Part shown: one piece after another, positions 17,057-26,700 of the stretch
How the letters are laid out: the number at the start of each line of letters is the position of its first letter
Position numbering within the stretch: the stretch's first letter is position 1
DNA from: Rheinheimera faecalis
GTDB lineage: Bacteria > Pseudomonadota > Gammaproteobacteria > Enterobacterales > Alteromonadaceae
Assembly: GCF_021290965.1 (NCBI RefSeq)
Contig: NZ_JAJOYT010000019.1
Location: 1-57,488 of the forward strand
DNA length: 57,488 nt
Direction of reading: 5' to 3'
Made by a program: the position numbers and the translations under genes
Notes under the pieces: generated by a model
Databases searched by the model: none
Told to the model about the DNA's origin: nothing
What the model saw: the letters and a program-made list of their open reading frames with translations, nothing else

Positions 17057-19078
17057 TTAAGCCGCTATCCCCATATGACGTAATAAGGCAGCATTAGAAG
17101 GCTCGCGCCCCCGGAAGGCTTTAAATAGCTCCATAGGTTCTGCACTGCCACCTTTTTCTAAAATGCAGTGCAGGAAATCCTGGCCCACAGCAGCATTAAA
17201 AATACCTTCTTCTTCAAAGCGGCCAAAGGCATCGGCAGATAACACTTCAGCCCATAAATAGCTGTAATAACCAGCACCATAACCGCCAGCGAAGATATGG
17301 CTAAAGCCATGCTGGAAGCGGTTAAAACGTGGCGGCATGATCACAGAGACTTGCTGGCGTACATCATCCAGAATTTGCTGCACGCGACCGCCCAAAGCAG
17401 GGTCATATTCCGCATGTAAACGGAAATCAAACAAGGCAAATTCCAGCTGGCGTACTAAAAACAACGCCGATTGGAAGTTTTTCGCAGCCAGCATTTTATC
17501 CAGCATATCCTGTGGCAAAGCTTCACCTGTCTGGTAATGACCAGAAATTAACGCTAAAGCTTCTGGCTGCCAGCACCAATTTTCTAAAAACTGACTCGGT
17601 AATTCCACTGCATCCCATGCCACACCACTGATCCCAGCCACTGCTGATGCATCCACTTGCGTCAGCATATGGTGTAAACCATGGCCAAATTCATGGAACA
17701 AAGTCACTACTTCGTCATGAGTAAATAACGCAGGTTTGCCGCCTACAGGTTTATTAAAGTTACAGGTTAAATAGGCCACAGGATGTTGCAGGCTGCCATC
17801 GGCTTTCCAGCGGCGGCCCTGGCAATCGTCCATCCAGGCACCACCACGCTTTTTAGCACGGGCGTACAAATCCAGATAAAAGCTGCCACGCAGTTCACCT
17901 TTGGCGTCAAAAATATCGTAGAAGCTGACGTCCGGATGCCAGACATCTACACCTTCACGTTTTTGTACTTCGATGCCAAACAATTTGCCTAACACACTGA
18001 ATAAACCCGGCACTACTTTACTTTCAGGGAAATAAGGCCGCAAAGCTTCGTCAGAAATTGAATACTTAGCCTGCTTTAACTTTTCTGAGTAATAAGTCAC
18101 GTCCCAGGAATTTAACTCGTCCACGCCAAATTCAGCTTTGACAAAAGCTTTGAGTTCAGCCAAATCCTGCAACGCCTGTGGCTTGGCACGACGGGCTAAA
18201 TCAGCTAAAAACTCCAGCACTTGTGTCGGGCTTTCGGCCATTTTGGTCGCCAATGATTCTTCTGCCGCGTTATCAAAGTCCAGCAATTGAGCCAGTTCGT
18301 GACGCAGCGCTAAGGTTTCTTCGATAATGGCTGTATTATCAAACTGACCCGCCGTTGGGCCTTGATCAGAAGCTCGGGTGCAATAGGCCTGATACAACTC
18401 AGCGCGTAAATCGCGATTGTCGGCGTAAGTCAAAATAGCGATGTAGCTTGGGAATTCCAGTGTGAACACCCAGCCGGATAATTCTTTTTGCGCCGCTGCT
18501 TCTGCCGCTGCTAACTTGGCATCTTCAGGTAAACCAGACAGCAGGCTTTCATCTTCAATATGTTTAAACCAGGCTTGAGTAGCATCCAGGGTATTGTTAG
18601 AAAAATTCGAGGCCAAGTCGGATGAACGACTTTGAATTTCGCCGTAGCGCTGCTTTTTCTCATCCGATAAACCAATACCGGACAATTTAAAATCGCGTAA
18701 CGCATTTTGAATTACTTTTTGCTGTGCTGTAGTTAAGTTGGCGTATTCTGCGCTTTGCGACAGCTTTAAATAAGCCTGATACAAACCTTCGTGTTGACCA
18801 ACATAAGTGCTGAAATCCGATAATAGCGGCAGGCAGCTTTCGTAAGCTTCACGCAGTTCTGGGCTGTTTTTTACTGAATTTAAATGCGACACAGGCGACC
18901 AGAATTTGCCGAGCTCATCGCTATTTTCTTCCAGCGCTACAATCAACGACTGCCAGCTTGGGTTCGGCTCTTTGACTACAGCTTCGATATCCGCAGTACA
19001 GAGGGCGATCAGCTGCTCTACGCGAGCTTTGATTTGGCTTGGTTCAATTTGACTAAATACAGGTAAGGCTTGGGTCAT
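17057..19078 (-). CDS. prlC: Oligopeptidase A (M3 family metallopeptidase)
   Basis: PrlC is a cytosolic zinc peptidase that degrades short peptides, including cleaved signal peptides. The 673-residue length is typical. The zinc site HEFGHGLHHML lies near residue 460, with the third ligand in the following helix (ISGVAWDAVELPSQFLENW). The C-terminal FSHIFAGGYGAGYYSYLWAE stretch is the conserved substrate-binding region of M3 peptidases. It is divergent from gor with about 200 bases between. Confidence 0.96.
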   Translation of the reverse strand: MTQALPVFSQIEPSQIKARVEQLIALCTADIEAVVKEPNPSWQSLIVALEENSDELGKFWSPVSHLNSVKNSPELREAYESCLPLLSDFSTYVGQHEGLYQAYLKLSQSAEYANLTTAQQKVIQNALRDFKLSGIGLSDEKKQRYGEIQSRSSDLASNFSNNTLDATQAWFKHIEDESLLSGLPEDAKLAAAEAAAQKELSGWVFTLEFPSYIAILTYADNRDLRAELYQAYCTRASDQGPTAGQFDNTAIIEETLALRHELAQLLDFDNAAEESLATKMAESPTQVLEFLADLARRAKPQALQDLAELKAFVKAEFGVDELNSWDVTYYSEKLKQAKYSISDEALRPYFPESKVVPGLFSVLGKLFGIEVQKREGVDVWHPDVSFYDIFDAKGELRGSFYLDLYARAKKRGGAWMDDCQGRRWKADGSLQHPVAYLTCNFNKPVGGKPALFTHDEVVTLFHEFGHGLHHMLTQVDASAVAGISGVAWDAVELPSQFLENWCWQPEALALISGHYQTGEALPQDMLDKMLAAKNFQSALFLVRQLEFALFDFRLHAEYDPALGGRVQQILDDVRQQVSVIMPPRFNRFQHGFSHIFAGGYGAGYYSYLWAEVLSADAFGRFEEEGIFNAAVGQDFLHCILEKGGSAEPMELFKAFRGREPSNAALLRHMGIAA

Positions 19079-19219
19079 AGTTTATCTCTGTCTGGCCTTT
19101 GAAAAAGTGGCGTTTGATTTCACGCTGGGTATAACAGCAGTATTGGGGCTTTTATAACATTCTCAAGCAATTTACTGCAGCTTCAAGGCAGATTTATGCT
19201 CAGCTTTTGTAAAAACGCC

Positions 19220-19249
19220 TTGAGTTCGACCACAATAGCCTCATATTAA
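19220..19249 (+). promoter_or_regulatory. Possible sigma70 promoter for gor
   Basis: TTGAGT at 19220-19225 and TATTAA at 19244-19249 are separated by 18 bases, about 30 bases before the gor ATG. TCAAGGC and GCCTTGA form a small inverted repeat just upstream, which may be an operator. No oxidative-stress regulator site was recognised with confidence. Confidence 0.35.
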
Positions 19250-19281
19250 AACTCAACAAATCAACAGCAAGGCTTACCAAC

Positions 19282-20631
19282 ATGACTGAACATTTTGACT
19301 ATATCGCCATAGGTGGCGGCAGCGGCGGTATTGCCAGCGCCAACAGAGCGGCAAGTCATGGCCAGAAATGCGCCATTATCGAAGCAAAATTTTTAGGTGG
19401 CACCTGCGTCAACGTAGGTTGTGTGCCGAAAAAAGCCATGTGGTTTGCCGGTCAAATTGCTGATGCATTTAAATACGCACCGGATTATGGTTTAGATGTC
19501 CAAATGCCTGCGTTAAATTGGGCCAAATTAGTAGAAAGCCGCGAAGCTTATATCTCCCGTATTCATGACTCTTACGACAGAGTACTGGCAAAAAATGGCG
19601 TCACAGTGATCCAGGGATTTGCCCGTTTTGTTGATAAAAATACAGTAGAAGTGGATGGCAAACTCTATAGCGCTGACCATATAACCATAGCCACAGGTGG
19701 TCGTCCTGTGCGCCCTGATTTACCGGGAGCAGAACTTGGCATAGACAGTGATGGCTTTTTTGCCTTACAAAGCCAGCCCAAACGGGTTGTTGTGGTAGGT
19801 GCTGGTTATATCGCTGTAGAAATCGCCGGCGTGATGCAGGCCTTGGGCAGTGAAACCCATTTATTGGTGCGTAAAGACAAACCACTGCGCAGCTTCGACC
19901 CTATATTATCCGACACTTTAGTCGAACTGATGGCCAAAGATGGCCCTAAGCTACACACTCATACTGAAGTGAGCTCTGTCAGTAAAAATGCCGATGGCTC
20001 TTTAACTGTGCAGCTGTCTACGGGCAGCAGCTTAACTGTCGATTGCCTGATTTGGGCTATAGGCCGCGAACCAGCCAATGACAAACTACAGCTGGAAAAA
20101 GCTGGTGTGAAACTGGACAACGAAGGTTTTATTCCAACAGATGAGTATCAGAATACCAAGGTCCCTGGCATTTATGCCGTAGGTGACAATACAGGTCGCT
20201 TAGCTTTAACTCCGGTCGCAGTGGCCGCCGGACGACGGTTGTCCGAGCGATTATTTAATAACAAACCAGACAGCAAACTGGATTACAGCACAGTGCCGAC
20301 AGTAGTGTTTTCACACCCTCCTATTGGCACTATAGGTTTAACCGAAGACGAAGCCCGTCAGCAGTTTGGTCATGACGACGTTAAAGTCTACCGCAGTGAA
20401 TTTGCTGCTATGTACACTGCTTTAACCCAGCATCGCCAGCTCACCCGGATGAAACTGGTATGCGCTGGCCCGACTGAAAAAGTAGTAGGTTTGCATGTGA
20501 TAGGTTTTGGTGCGGATGAAATGCTGCAGGGTTTTGGTGTGGCGATCAAAATGGGCGCCACCAAGGCCGACTTTGATAACTGTGTGGCTATACACCCTAC
20601 CTCTTCTGAAGAGTTCGTCACCATGAGATAA
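19282..20631 (+). CDS. gor: Glutathione-disulfide reductase
   Basis: Gor keeps glutathione reduced at the expense of NADPH. The 449 residues show the FAD motif [16 protein letters not shown], the redox-active pair Cys42/Cys47 in [13 protein letters not shown], the NADPH-binding [16 protein letters not shown], and the C-terminal [12 protein letters not shown] with the active-site histidine. Arginines after the second glycine motif ([12 protein letters not shown]) favour NADPH. It is convergent with the MocR gene, 11 bases apart. Confidence 0.95.
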   Translation: MTEHFDYIAIGGGSGGIASANRAASHGQKCAIIEAKFLGGTCVNVGCVPKKAMWFAGQIADAFKYAPDYGLDVQMPALNWAKLVESREAYISRIHDSYDRVLAKNGVTVIQGFARFVDKNTVEVDGKLYSADHITIATGGRPVRPDLPGAELGIDSDGFFALQSQPKRVVVVGAGYIAVEIAGVMQALGSETHLLVRKDKPLRSFDPILSDTLVELMAKDGPKLHTHTEVSSVSKNADGSLTVQLSTGSSLTVDCLIWAIGREPANDKLQLEKAGVKLDNEGFIPTDEYQNTKVPGIYAVGDNTGRLALTPVAVAAGRRLSERLFNNKPDSKLDYSTVPTVVFSHPPIGTIGLTEDEARQQFGHDDVKVYRSEFAAMYTALTQHRQLTRMKLVCAGPTEKVVGLHVIGFGADEMLQGFGVAIKMGATKADFDNCVAIHPTSSEEFVTMR

Positions 20632-20642
20632 AACCACTGGGG

Positions 20643-22061
20643 TCAACTCACAAGGGACAGCAGCCTGGTCAGCGCTGCTGTAGTTTCCTGCTCTGTGAAG
20701 GCCCCAAAACCAAACCGGACAGAGCAGCTCTGCCTATCAACAAAAAAGTGCGGCTCTGCTGCTAACTCTGCCAGATTAAACTGCGGCTGAGTACTAAACT
20801 CCAGCCAGAATGCCAGCCCACCTGCCGGAATATGAAAACGTACTCTGTCACCAAACAGCCGTTTAAGCTCACTTACACAGTGATCCCTGCGGGTTTTGTA
20901 GAGCTTTTTGCATTTGCGAATATGACGTTTCACTTCCCCCGACTCGAGTAGTTCAGCTAAAGCCAACTCAGTTAACGTATTACCCTGACGGTCAATCATT
21001 AAAATGTGTTGCACAGCTTTTTCAATAAATGCTGCGCTGGCAACCAGATAACCGACCCGCAAGCCTGGCGCAAATACTTTGGACAAAGAACCTATATGCA
21101 GCACCCGCTCTGCCCCCGGCAAGCTGGCAAGTGGCGGTATAGGCCTGCTGTCAAAGTGAAATTCGTGATCATAATCGTCTTCCACTATATAAAAATCATG
21201 TTGAGCCGACAGTTGCAGTAACAGCAAACGCCGTTCCATCGCCATAGTGACTGTGGTTGGATAGTGATGATGAGGCGTAGTGTAAATAGCCGCTACTTTT
21301 CGGCCTGCGATCAGTTGTTGTAAATGTGTAACATCCAGCCCCTGTTGATCTGTTTTGCAGCGTAGTATGGTAAATCCTGCCTCTTCAAAAGCGGCCAATG
21401 CCGGTGCATAAGTCAGCTCTTCAAACACCATCACACCATCGGACGGTTTAAGCACCCGGGAAGCCAGATAAATAGCCATCTGACTGCCACGCACAGTGCA
21501 AATCTGCGCTGAGCTCAGGTGCAGATAACGTTCCTGTATCAACATGCGTTGTAAGGCATAACGTAATTCGATAGTGCCCTGCGGATCGCCATAACCCAGA
21601 TACTGCTTTCGGCTGGCAGCAATGAGTGCCCTTCGGTACGCCCGTGCCAATAGCTCATAAGGAATAAGACGCGCATCCGGAATACCGTCATTGCCGGATT
21701 GCTTTTCTTTGCCAGGAAGGGGCGCAAGCTCCATACGGTCGAGGTCTGATTTGACTGCACCCGCAAGCAAGTGCTGGTATTGCTCAGACATACGCTGCTC
21801 GGGTAGGCGATCTGACACAAAAGTTCCGCGTTTTGCCTGGGTAACCAACCAGCCCTGCGCAATCAATTCGTCATAGGCTATTTGCACCGTTTTGCGGTTC
21901 AACCCCAAGACTGTGGCTAAAGAGCGGGAACCAGGTAACAAAGCTCCGGCTTCCAGTCGGCCCGTTAAGATGTCTTCAATCAACTTGTTCACCAGCCGGG
22001 CGTGAATAGTTTCACCAGTGCTGTGCTCCAACCATAACTGCGTTTGCCAGGGGCGTAACAT
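20643..22061 (-). CDS. MocR/PdxR-type regulator (GntR HTH plus aminotransferase domain)
   Basis: A GntR winged helix (about residues 10-80, with GRLEAGALLPGSRSLATVLGLNRKTVQIAYDEL) is fused to a fold-type I aminotransferase domain that binds PLP; the Schiff-base lysine is in GSLSKVFAPGLRVGYL. MocR proteins use that domain to sense PLP or an amino compound. The ATG at 22061 (472 residues) has GGAG seven bases upstream; the GTG six bases earlier is too close to it. The gene is divergent from an aldolase/DapA-like pair, with a 9+9 dyad between them, so it probably controls them and itself. The ligand is unknown. Confidence 0.9.
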   Translation of the reverse strand: MLRPWQTQLWLEHSTGETIHARLVNKLIEDILTGRLEAGALLPGSRSLATVLGLNRKTVQIAYDELIAQGWLVTQAKRGTFVSDRLPEQRMSEQYQHLLAGAVKSDLDRMELAPLPGKEKQSGNDGIPDARLIPYELLARAYRRALIAASRKQYLGYGDPQGTIELRYALQRMLIQERYLHLSSAQICTVRGSQMAIYLASRVLKPSDGVMVFEELTYAPALAAFEEAGFTILRCKTDQQGLDVTHLQQLIAGRKVAAIYTTPHHHYPTTVTMAMERRLLLLQLSAQHDFYIVEDDYDHEFHFDSRPIPPLASLPGAERVLHIGSLSKVFAPGLRVGYLVASAAFIEKAVQHILMIDRQGNTLTELALAELLESGEVKRHIRKCKKLYKTRRDHCVSELKRLFGDRVRFHIPAGGLAFWLEFSTQPQFNLAELAAEPHFFVDRQSCSVRFGFGAFTEQETTAALTRLLSLVS

Positions 22062-22079
22062 TTTCACTCTCCACTCTCA

Positions 22080-22126
22080 TCTGGACCACCACTGATTATA
22101 AAACTGGATGTTCTTACTGGTCCAGA
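22080..22126. promoter_or_regulatory. Inverted-repeat operator candidate between mocR and the aldolase gene
   Basis: TCTGGACCA at 22080-22088 and TGGTCCAGA at 22118-22126 are exact inverse copies 29 bases apart. They sit in the divergent intergenic region and flank an AT-rich stretch (GATTATAAAA) that may carry a promoter. The spacing suits a dimeric regulator bridging two half-sites. The MocR protein next door is the obvious candidate. Confidence 0.55.
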
Positions 22127-22178
22127 ATCTATTTAATCTTGGCTGCAGTGAATTGAAGCCCAGACCCGGAGGCAGACC

Positions 22179-22958
22179 ATGATGAAAACAGCACACTTAG
22201 ATAAACAGCAGTTAATGTCCACTGCACAACAGCAAATGGATGAGTTACTGAATCAAAGCCAGTTTAACGACAGGCAAAAACTGGCTTTAACCTGCAGAAT
22301 TTTATATGACCACGGCCATGATGCAGGTTTGGCGGGACAAATCACAGCCCGCACCAAAGCGGGCAATACCTTTATCACCCAGCGATTTGGCCTGGGGTTT
22401 GATGAAATTACCGCGAACAACCTGATAGAAGTCAATCAGGATCTGGAACCTGTCGACCAACAGGCAATGCCAAATCCAGCCAATAGATTTCATACCTGGA
22501 TTTATCAGCAACACCCTGAAGTGAATTGCATTATTCACACTCACCCCACTCATGTAGCGGCACTTTCTATGCTCAGAGTTCCGCTGATGGTGGCGCAAAT
22601 GGATACCTGCAGTTTATTTGATGACTGTGCCTTTTTAGGTGAGTGGCCAGGCGTTCCTGTGGGGAATGAAGAAGGCATCATTATTTCCAATGCGCTGGGC
22701 AACAAAAGAGCCATTTTGCTGGCCCATCACGGTCAGTTGGTCGTTGGGAAAACCATTGAAGAAGCCTGCAACCTTGCACTGATGATTGAACGCGCCGCCC
22801 GTTTACAACTGCTGGCCATGGCCGCAGGTCAGGTGCAGCCGTTGCCTGCTGCTTTAGCACAGGAAGCTCATGACTGGTTGTCGACGGATCGTCGCAGCAA
22901 AGTCAATTTTGCCTATTACGCCAGAAAGGCACTGAAGTCCCACCCTGAATCCATCTGA
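22179..22958 (+). CDS. Class II aldolase/adducin-family protein
   Basis: The 259-residue protein has the fold of zinc aldolases such as fuculose-1-phosphate aldolase. Metal ligands are His120 and His122 in CIIHTHPTHVAAL and a later His in ILLAHHGQLVVGKTIEEA. A start-region motif LTCRILYDHGHDAGLAGQITAR is also typical. Some members are decarboxylases or act on non-sugar substrates, so the reaction is left open. A DapA-like gene starts ten bases after its stop and both are probably controlled by the divergent MocR protein. Confidence 0.85.
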   Translation: MMKTAHLDKQQLMSTAQQQMDELLNQSQFNDRQKLALTCRILYDHGHDAGLAGQITARTKAGNTFITQRFGLGFDEITANNLIEVNQDLEPVDQQAMPNPANRFHTWIYQQHPEVNCIIHTHPTHVAALSMLRVPLMVAQMDTCSLFDDCAFLGEWPGVPVGNEEGIIISNALGNKRAILLAHHGQLVVGKTIEEACNLALMIERAARLQLLAMAAGQVQPLPAALAQEAHDWLSTDRRSKVNFAYYARKALKSHPESI

Positions 22959-22968
22959 GGAGTTTAAG

Positions 22969-23844
22969 ATGAAATTAACCGGCATTATTGCTTACCCCAT
23001 CACCCCTTTTACTGCAGACGGCAGCCAACCGGATCTGAATAAATTGGCGCAAAGTATCGAGTTATTGCTACAAAACGGTTGCGATGCCATAGCTCCGTTA
23101 GGCAGTACAGGCGAAAGTGCTTATCTGAGTTTTGCCGAGTGGCAGAAAGTGGCGCAGCACTCAGTGCAGGTTGTTGCGAAGCGTGTTCCTGTGATTATAG
23201 GTATTTCTGAGCTGACAACAGATCAGGCGATAAACAAAGCCCGCTTTGCCACAGAAATTGGTGCCGATGCCATTATGGTGATCCCGGTTTCCTACTGGAA
23301 ACTGACAGATGATGAGATTTTTGGCTACTACAAGGCTATTGCAGCTGAAGTCTCTTTACCGGTGATGATTTATAACAATCCGGCGACCAGTGGTGTTGAT
23401 ATGTCACCTGAGCTCATTGTAAAAATGTTCAGAGGCATACCTCAAATCACTATGGTGAAAGAAAGCACAGGTGATATTCAGCGGATGCACAAAATCTATC
23501 AGCTTTCCTCTGGAGAACTGCCTTTTTACAATGGCAGTAATCCATTGGCTTTAGAGGCTTTATGTGCCGGAGCCAGCGGTTGGTGTACCGCAGCGCCTAA
23601 TTTATTGGGTATGTTACCAAAAGAGTTGTTTAGTCAGGTTCAGGCAGGTGACCTTCAGGCTGCTAAAGACAACTTTTACCGCCAGTTGCCGCTGTTAAGC
23701 TTTATTGTGTCCGGCGGACTGCCTAAAACAGTCAAAGCTGGTTTGGCATTAAAAGGTTTTGAAGTGGGCCAACCCCGCAAACCTTTAACTGCAGCAAACG
23801 AACAGGATCTGGCCACTTTAACGCGTTTATTAAGTCAAATTTAA
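22969..23844 (+). CDS. DapA/NAL-family class I aldolase or synthase, specificity unknown
   Basis: A 291-residue TIM-barrel enzyme of the dihydrodipicolinate synthase/N-acetylneuraminate lyase superfamily. Schiff-base Lys164 lies in ITMVKESTGD, Tyr135 in MIYNNPATSG and the carboxylate-binding loop is APLGSTGES. The pairing with a class II aldolase and a MocR regulator argues for a catabolic role on a keto- or amino-acid rather than lysine synthesis, but this is inference. It begins ten bases after the aldolase stop with GAGG upstream. Confidence 0.85.
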   Translation: MKLTGIIAYPITPFTADGSQPDLNKLAQSIELLLQNGCDAIAPLGSTGESAYLSFAEWQKVAQHSVQVVAKRVPVIIGISELTTDQAINKARFATEIGADAIMVIPVSYWKLTDDEIFGYYKAIAAEVSLPVMIYNNPATSGVDMSPELIVKMFRGIPQITMVKESTGDIQRMHKIYQLSSGELPFYNGSNPLALEALCAGASGWCTAAPNLLGMLPKELFSQVQAGDLQAAKDNFYRQLPLLSFIVSGGLPKTVKAGLALKGFEVGQPRKPLTAANEQDLATLTRLLSQI

Positions 23845-23855
23845 TCCTATTTATC

Positions 23856-23879
23856 CAGGTCAGGGAATGCTCTGACCTG
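23856..23879. terminator. CAGGTCAG hairpin between convergent genes
   Basis: CAGGTCAG and CTGACCTG form an 8-bp stem around GGAATGCT, between the ends of the DapA-like gene and manC. It can serve as a bidirectional terminator. The GGTCAG core links it to the repeats at 10908 and 15535. Confidence 0.5.
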
Positions 23880-23899
23880 AATTGTCTCTCTTGCCTGAA

Positions 23900-25324
23900 C
23901 TATTTAGCTTCTACCCTGCCATATCGGTCTGAAAACCGGACTATGTCGTCTTCCCCTAAATAAGTACCGGATTGAACTTCAATCAGTTCCAGCGGGATTT
24001 TCCCCGGATTTTCCAAGGCATGCACAGCGCCCAGCGGAATATACACAGACTGGTTTTCTGACAGCATAGTATCCACGCCATCTATGCTGACTAAAGCCGT
24101 ACCAGACACTACTATCCAGTGTTCTGCTCTGTGGTGGTGCATTTGTACCGACAGTTTTTGGCCAGGATTGACGGTAATGTGTTTTACCTGATGACGTGGT
24201 CCTTGATCGATGGAGTCATATTTACCCCAGGGTCTGTATACCTCACGGTGAATTTTATGTTCACTACGACCCAGATCTTTTAGTTGCTGCACTATGGATT
24301 TAACATCCTGCACTCTGTCTTTTGCGGCCACCAGTACTGCGTCTTTGGTTTGCACTACGACCATATTCTGCAACCCGACAGTGGCCACTAAACCTGTTTC
24401 GGCAAAGACATAGTTACCGCTGCTGTCGCAACTCAGCACATCGCCTTTATGTACATTACCCTGACTGTTTTTTTCAGAAATATCCCACAAGGAAGACCAA
24501 CTGCCGACGTCGCTCCAGTTGGCGTCCAGGGGCACCACTACGGCAGCATCGGTTTTTTCCATCACTGCATAGTCAATAGACTCAGACGGACAAGCTAAAA
24601 AGGCCTGTTGATTGACGCGGATAAAATCCAGATCAGGATCCACTTCTGCCATGGCTTGCTCACAAGCGGCATAAATATCGGGCCTGTGTTGTTTCAGCTC
24701 CGCCAGATAACGACTGGCTTTGAACAAAAACATACCACTGTTCCAGTAATAATCGCCGCTGCTTAAGTACTCCAAAGCAGTTTCCAGCTTTGGTTTTTCA
24801 ACGAACTGCGCCACCTGATAAGCTTCAGCATCATTTAACTTTTTGCACGATCCCCTTTTGATATAGCCATAGCCTGTTTCCGCCGCTGTAGGCACAATAC
24901 CAAAAGTGACTAATTGATCCGCATTGGCAAACCCGGTTGCCGCAACAACGGCCTGCTGGAAAGCATCAACATCAGCAATGACATGATCAGCGGCCAGCAC
25001 CAGCAATAATGGGTCCTGAGCTTTTTTTATCGCAGTCAAAGCAGCAAGAGCAATAGCAGGTGCTGTGTTACGGCCCGCGGGTTCCAGCACAATATTATGA
25101 TTCAGTTGATTAATTTGCCTGAGCTGTTCGGCTGCGATAAATCTGTGATCTTCATTGCAAATCACCAGCGCAGCTTCCGCATTCAGCCCCTGCAACCTCA
25201 TCACCGTGGCTTGTAGCATGGTCAGGGCACCATCGAGTTTTAAAAACTGCTTTGGCATCAAATCACGGGACAAGGGCCACAATCTGCTACCAGAACCGCC
25301 CGCCATAATCACAGGTAAAATCAT
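23900..25324 (-). CDS. manC: Mannose-1-phosphate guanylyltransferase / mannose-6-phosphate isomerase
   Basis: This 474-residue bifunctional enzyme makes GDP-mannose for polysaccharides. The N-terminal nucleotidyltransferase has [23 protein letters not shown] and [25 protein letters not shown] follows. The C-terminal cupin (from about 355) is the isomerase part with [23 protein letters not shown] and the final [16 protein letters not shown]. The ATG has AAGGAT upstream. No capsule or O-antigen cluster adjoins it, so the user of GDP-mannose is elsewhere. Confidence 0.95.
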   Translation of the reverse strand: MILPVIMAGGSGSRLWPLSRDLMPKQFLKLDGALTMLQATVMRLQGLNAEAALVICNEDHRFIAAEQLRQINQLNHNIVLEPAGRNTAPAIALAALTAIKKAQDPLLLVLAADHVIADVDAFQQAVVAATGFANADQLVTFGIVPTAAETGYGYIKRGSCKKLNDAEAYQVAQFVEKPKLETALEYLSSGDYYWNSGMFLFKASRYLAELKQHRPDIYAACEQAMAEVDPDLDFIRVNQQAFLACPSESIDYAVMEKTDAAVVVPLDANWSDVGSWSSLWDISEKNSQGNVHKGDVLSCDSSGNYVFAETGLVATVGLQNMVVVQTKDAVLVAAKDRVQDVKSIVQQLKDLGRSEHKIHREVYRPWGKYDSIDQGPRHQVKHITVNPGQKLSVQMHHHRAEHWIVVSGTALVSIDGVDTMLSENQSVYIPLGAVHALENPGKIPLELIEVQSGTYLGEDDIVRFSDRYGRVEAK

Positions 25325-25709
25325 TATTAATCCTTGTCTAATCAGCTAAACAGTCGTTTTATCCGCTAAAAATACAGTCTAATTGCAGATACAACGGCAA
25401 CTCATCGAAACTTTTTTGCATTTTACCCCTCCAAAGCGGGCTTCATAGGGTAAAAAATCACAATTGCGCAACATTTTTGTTTGATACCCATTCGGGGTTA
25501 CGTATAAAATCGATTTTCATATATTACACAAACTTAATGTACTGTTCAGTGACGTTTACCAGGCCCTACGTAAGGCCTAATAGATAAAGTTACATCAGTT
25601 GTGGTTCTGATTTTCAGCCCGAATAACAGTGTTCTGCAAGTTGCCATACTGTGACCAACATTTTTCCAAAGGGTTTAGTAAAAACCTGACTATATAACAG
25701 GAGTTTAGC
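25325..25709. other. 385-base divergent intergenic region, manC to DUF6492-like gene
   Basis: No gene is seen here. It should hold the leftward manC promoter, for which only weak matches are visible, and the rightward promoter listed separately. A GGCCT-type short dyad (25561-25578) and a TTGCGCAA palindrome near 25464 are the only other structures noted; neither is strong. Confidence 0.5.
25481..25508 (+). promoter_or_regulatory. Sigma70-like promoter with a long leader
   Basis: TTGATA at 25481-25486 and TATAAA at 25503-25508 are 16 bases apart. The start would lie near 25515, leaving an untranslated leader of about 195 bases before the ATG at 25710. No known riboswitch fold was recognised in the leader. 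Confidence 0.45.
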
Positions 25710-26630
25710 ATGGCGATTAGTGCAGTTTTGCCATTAAAAGCGAGTGGTAGCTACGACGTAAACGATTTAAAGCGGGCTCATATCTTATTTACTTCATTAA
25801 AAACCTTTGTTGCCGAAGGAACCATCTCCGAGATTTTTGTGCTGGTTCCGGCCGCTGAAGTCGAGCTGGTGCAACAAGAATACGCCTGCTGGCAATCACT
25901 GAACATTAAAGTGATGGCCGAAGATGATTTATTACCAGAGTTTAAAAAGTATCCAAAAATGCGCGGCTGGCGCAAACAACAACTGCTGAAAATTGCCATA
26001 GCCAATTTAGTCGAAAATGAGTTTTATCTGACCCTTGATGCCGATGTGATTTGCCTGAAACCTTTGGATGAAAGCAAACTTATTATCGATGGCAAAGCTT
26101 TACTGCAATACGAACAAAGAGCACAGCACCCTAAATGGTGGAAATCCTCTGCCCGCATTCTGAATATGAGTCCGGATGTAGGTCCAAAAGAATTAGGTAT
26201 GACAGTGACTCCGGCGCTGATGTCCAGAACCTTAAGCAAAAAGCTGATGCAGGAATTATCACCCAACAAAGCAGGTGAAAACTGGGTGGATGCTTTGTGT
26301 TCACTGCATGATCCAGCGAATCCAAAAAATTGGTGGATAGGTCGTTTCTTAAAACTTAAATGGACTGAATATTCGCTTTATTACCTGTGCGCGATGAAAC
26401 TGGGTTTACTGGAGCAGTACCATATTATTGCAGGCACAGCTCAAACTCCGGCTTTGTTACTGATCCATGATTCACACCCTTATGAATCCTGGAACATAGC
26501 GGGCAGCTTTGATGTGGCTAACCCCGGGCTGTTTTGTGTGGTAGGCAGTAAAACTCGCTTGCCTCCCAAAGACGTCTGGTTGAAGGTTGCTCCTTTTATT
26601 CAGGGTTGTGCTGTGCAGCCTCCTTTATAA
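25710..26630 (+). CDS. DUF6492-like putative glycosyltransferase
   Basis: The 306 residues look like a DUF6492-type, GT-A-like protein. LTLDADVICLKPLDE is a DxD-type motif in a glycosyltransferase-like setting, and KYPKMRGWRKQQLLKIAIANL precedes it, as in capsular or LPS transferases. WNIAGSFDVANPGLF near the C-terminus may be an acceptor-side motif. There is no signal peptide, so it acts in the cytosol. AGGAG precedes the ATG by seven bases. It is next to manC but divergent, so a joint polysaccharide role is possible but unproved. Confidence 0.65.
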   Translation: MAISAVLPLKASGSYDVNDLKRAHILFTSLKTFVAEGTISEIFVLVPAAEVELVQQEYACWQSLNIKVMAEDDLLPEFKKYPKMRGWRKQQLLKIAIANLVENEFYLTLDADVICLKPLDESKLIIDGKALLQYEQRAQHPKWWKSSARILNMSPDVGPKELGMTVTPALMSRTLSKKLMQELSPNKAGENWVDALCSLHDPANPKNWWIGRFLKLKWTEYSLYYLCAMKLGLLEQYHIIAGTAQTPALLLIHDSHPYESWNIAGSFDVANPGLFCVVGSKTRLPPKDVWLKVAPFIQGCAVQPPL

Positions 26631-26700
26631 ATACTACAAATAATGTTCCCTGACTGAATCTGCTTGCTATAGTCAAAGCAGATCTGTCGGGGAGTCATCT

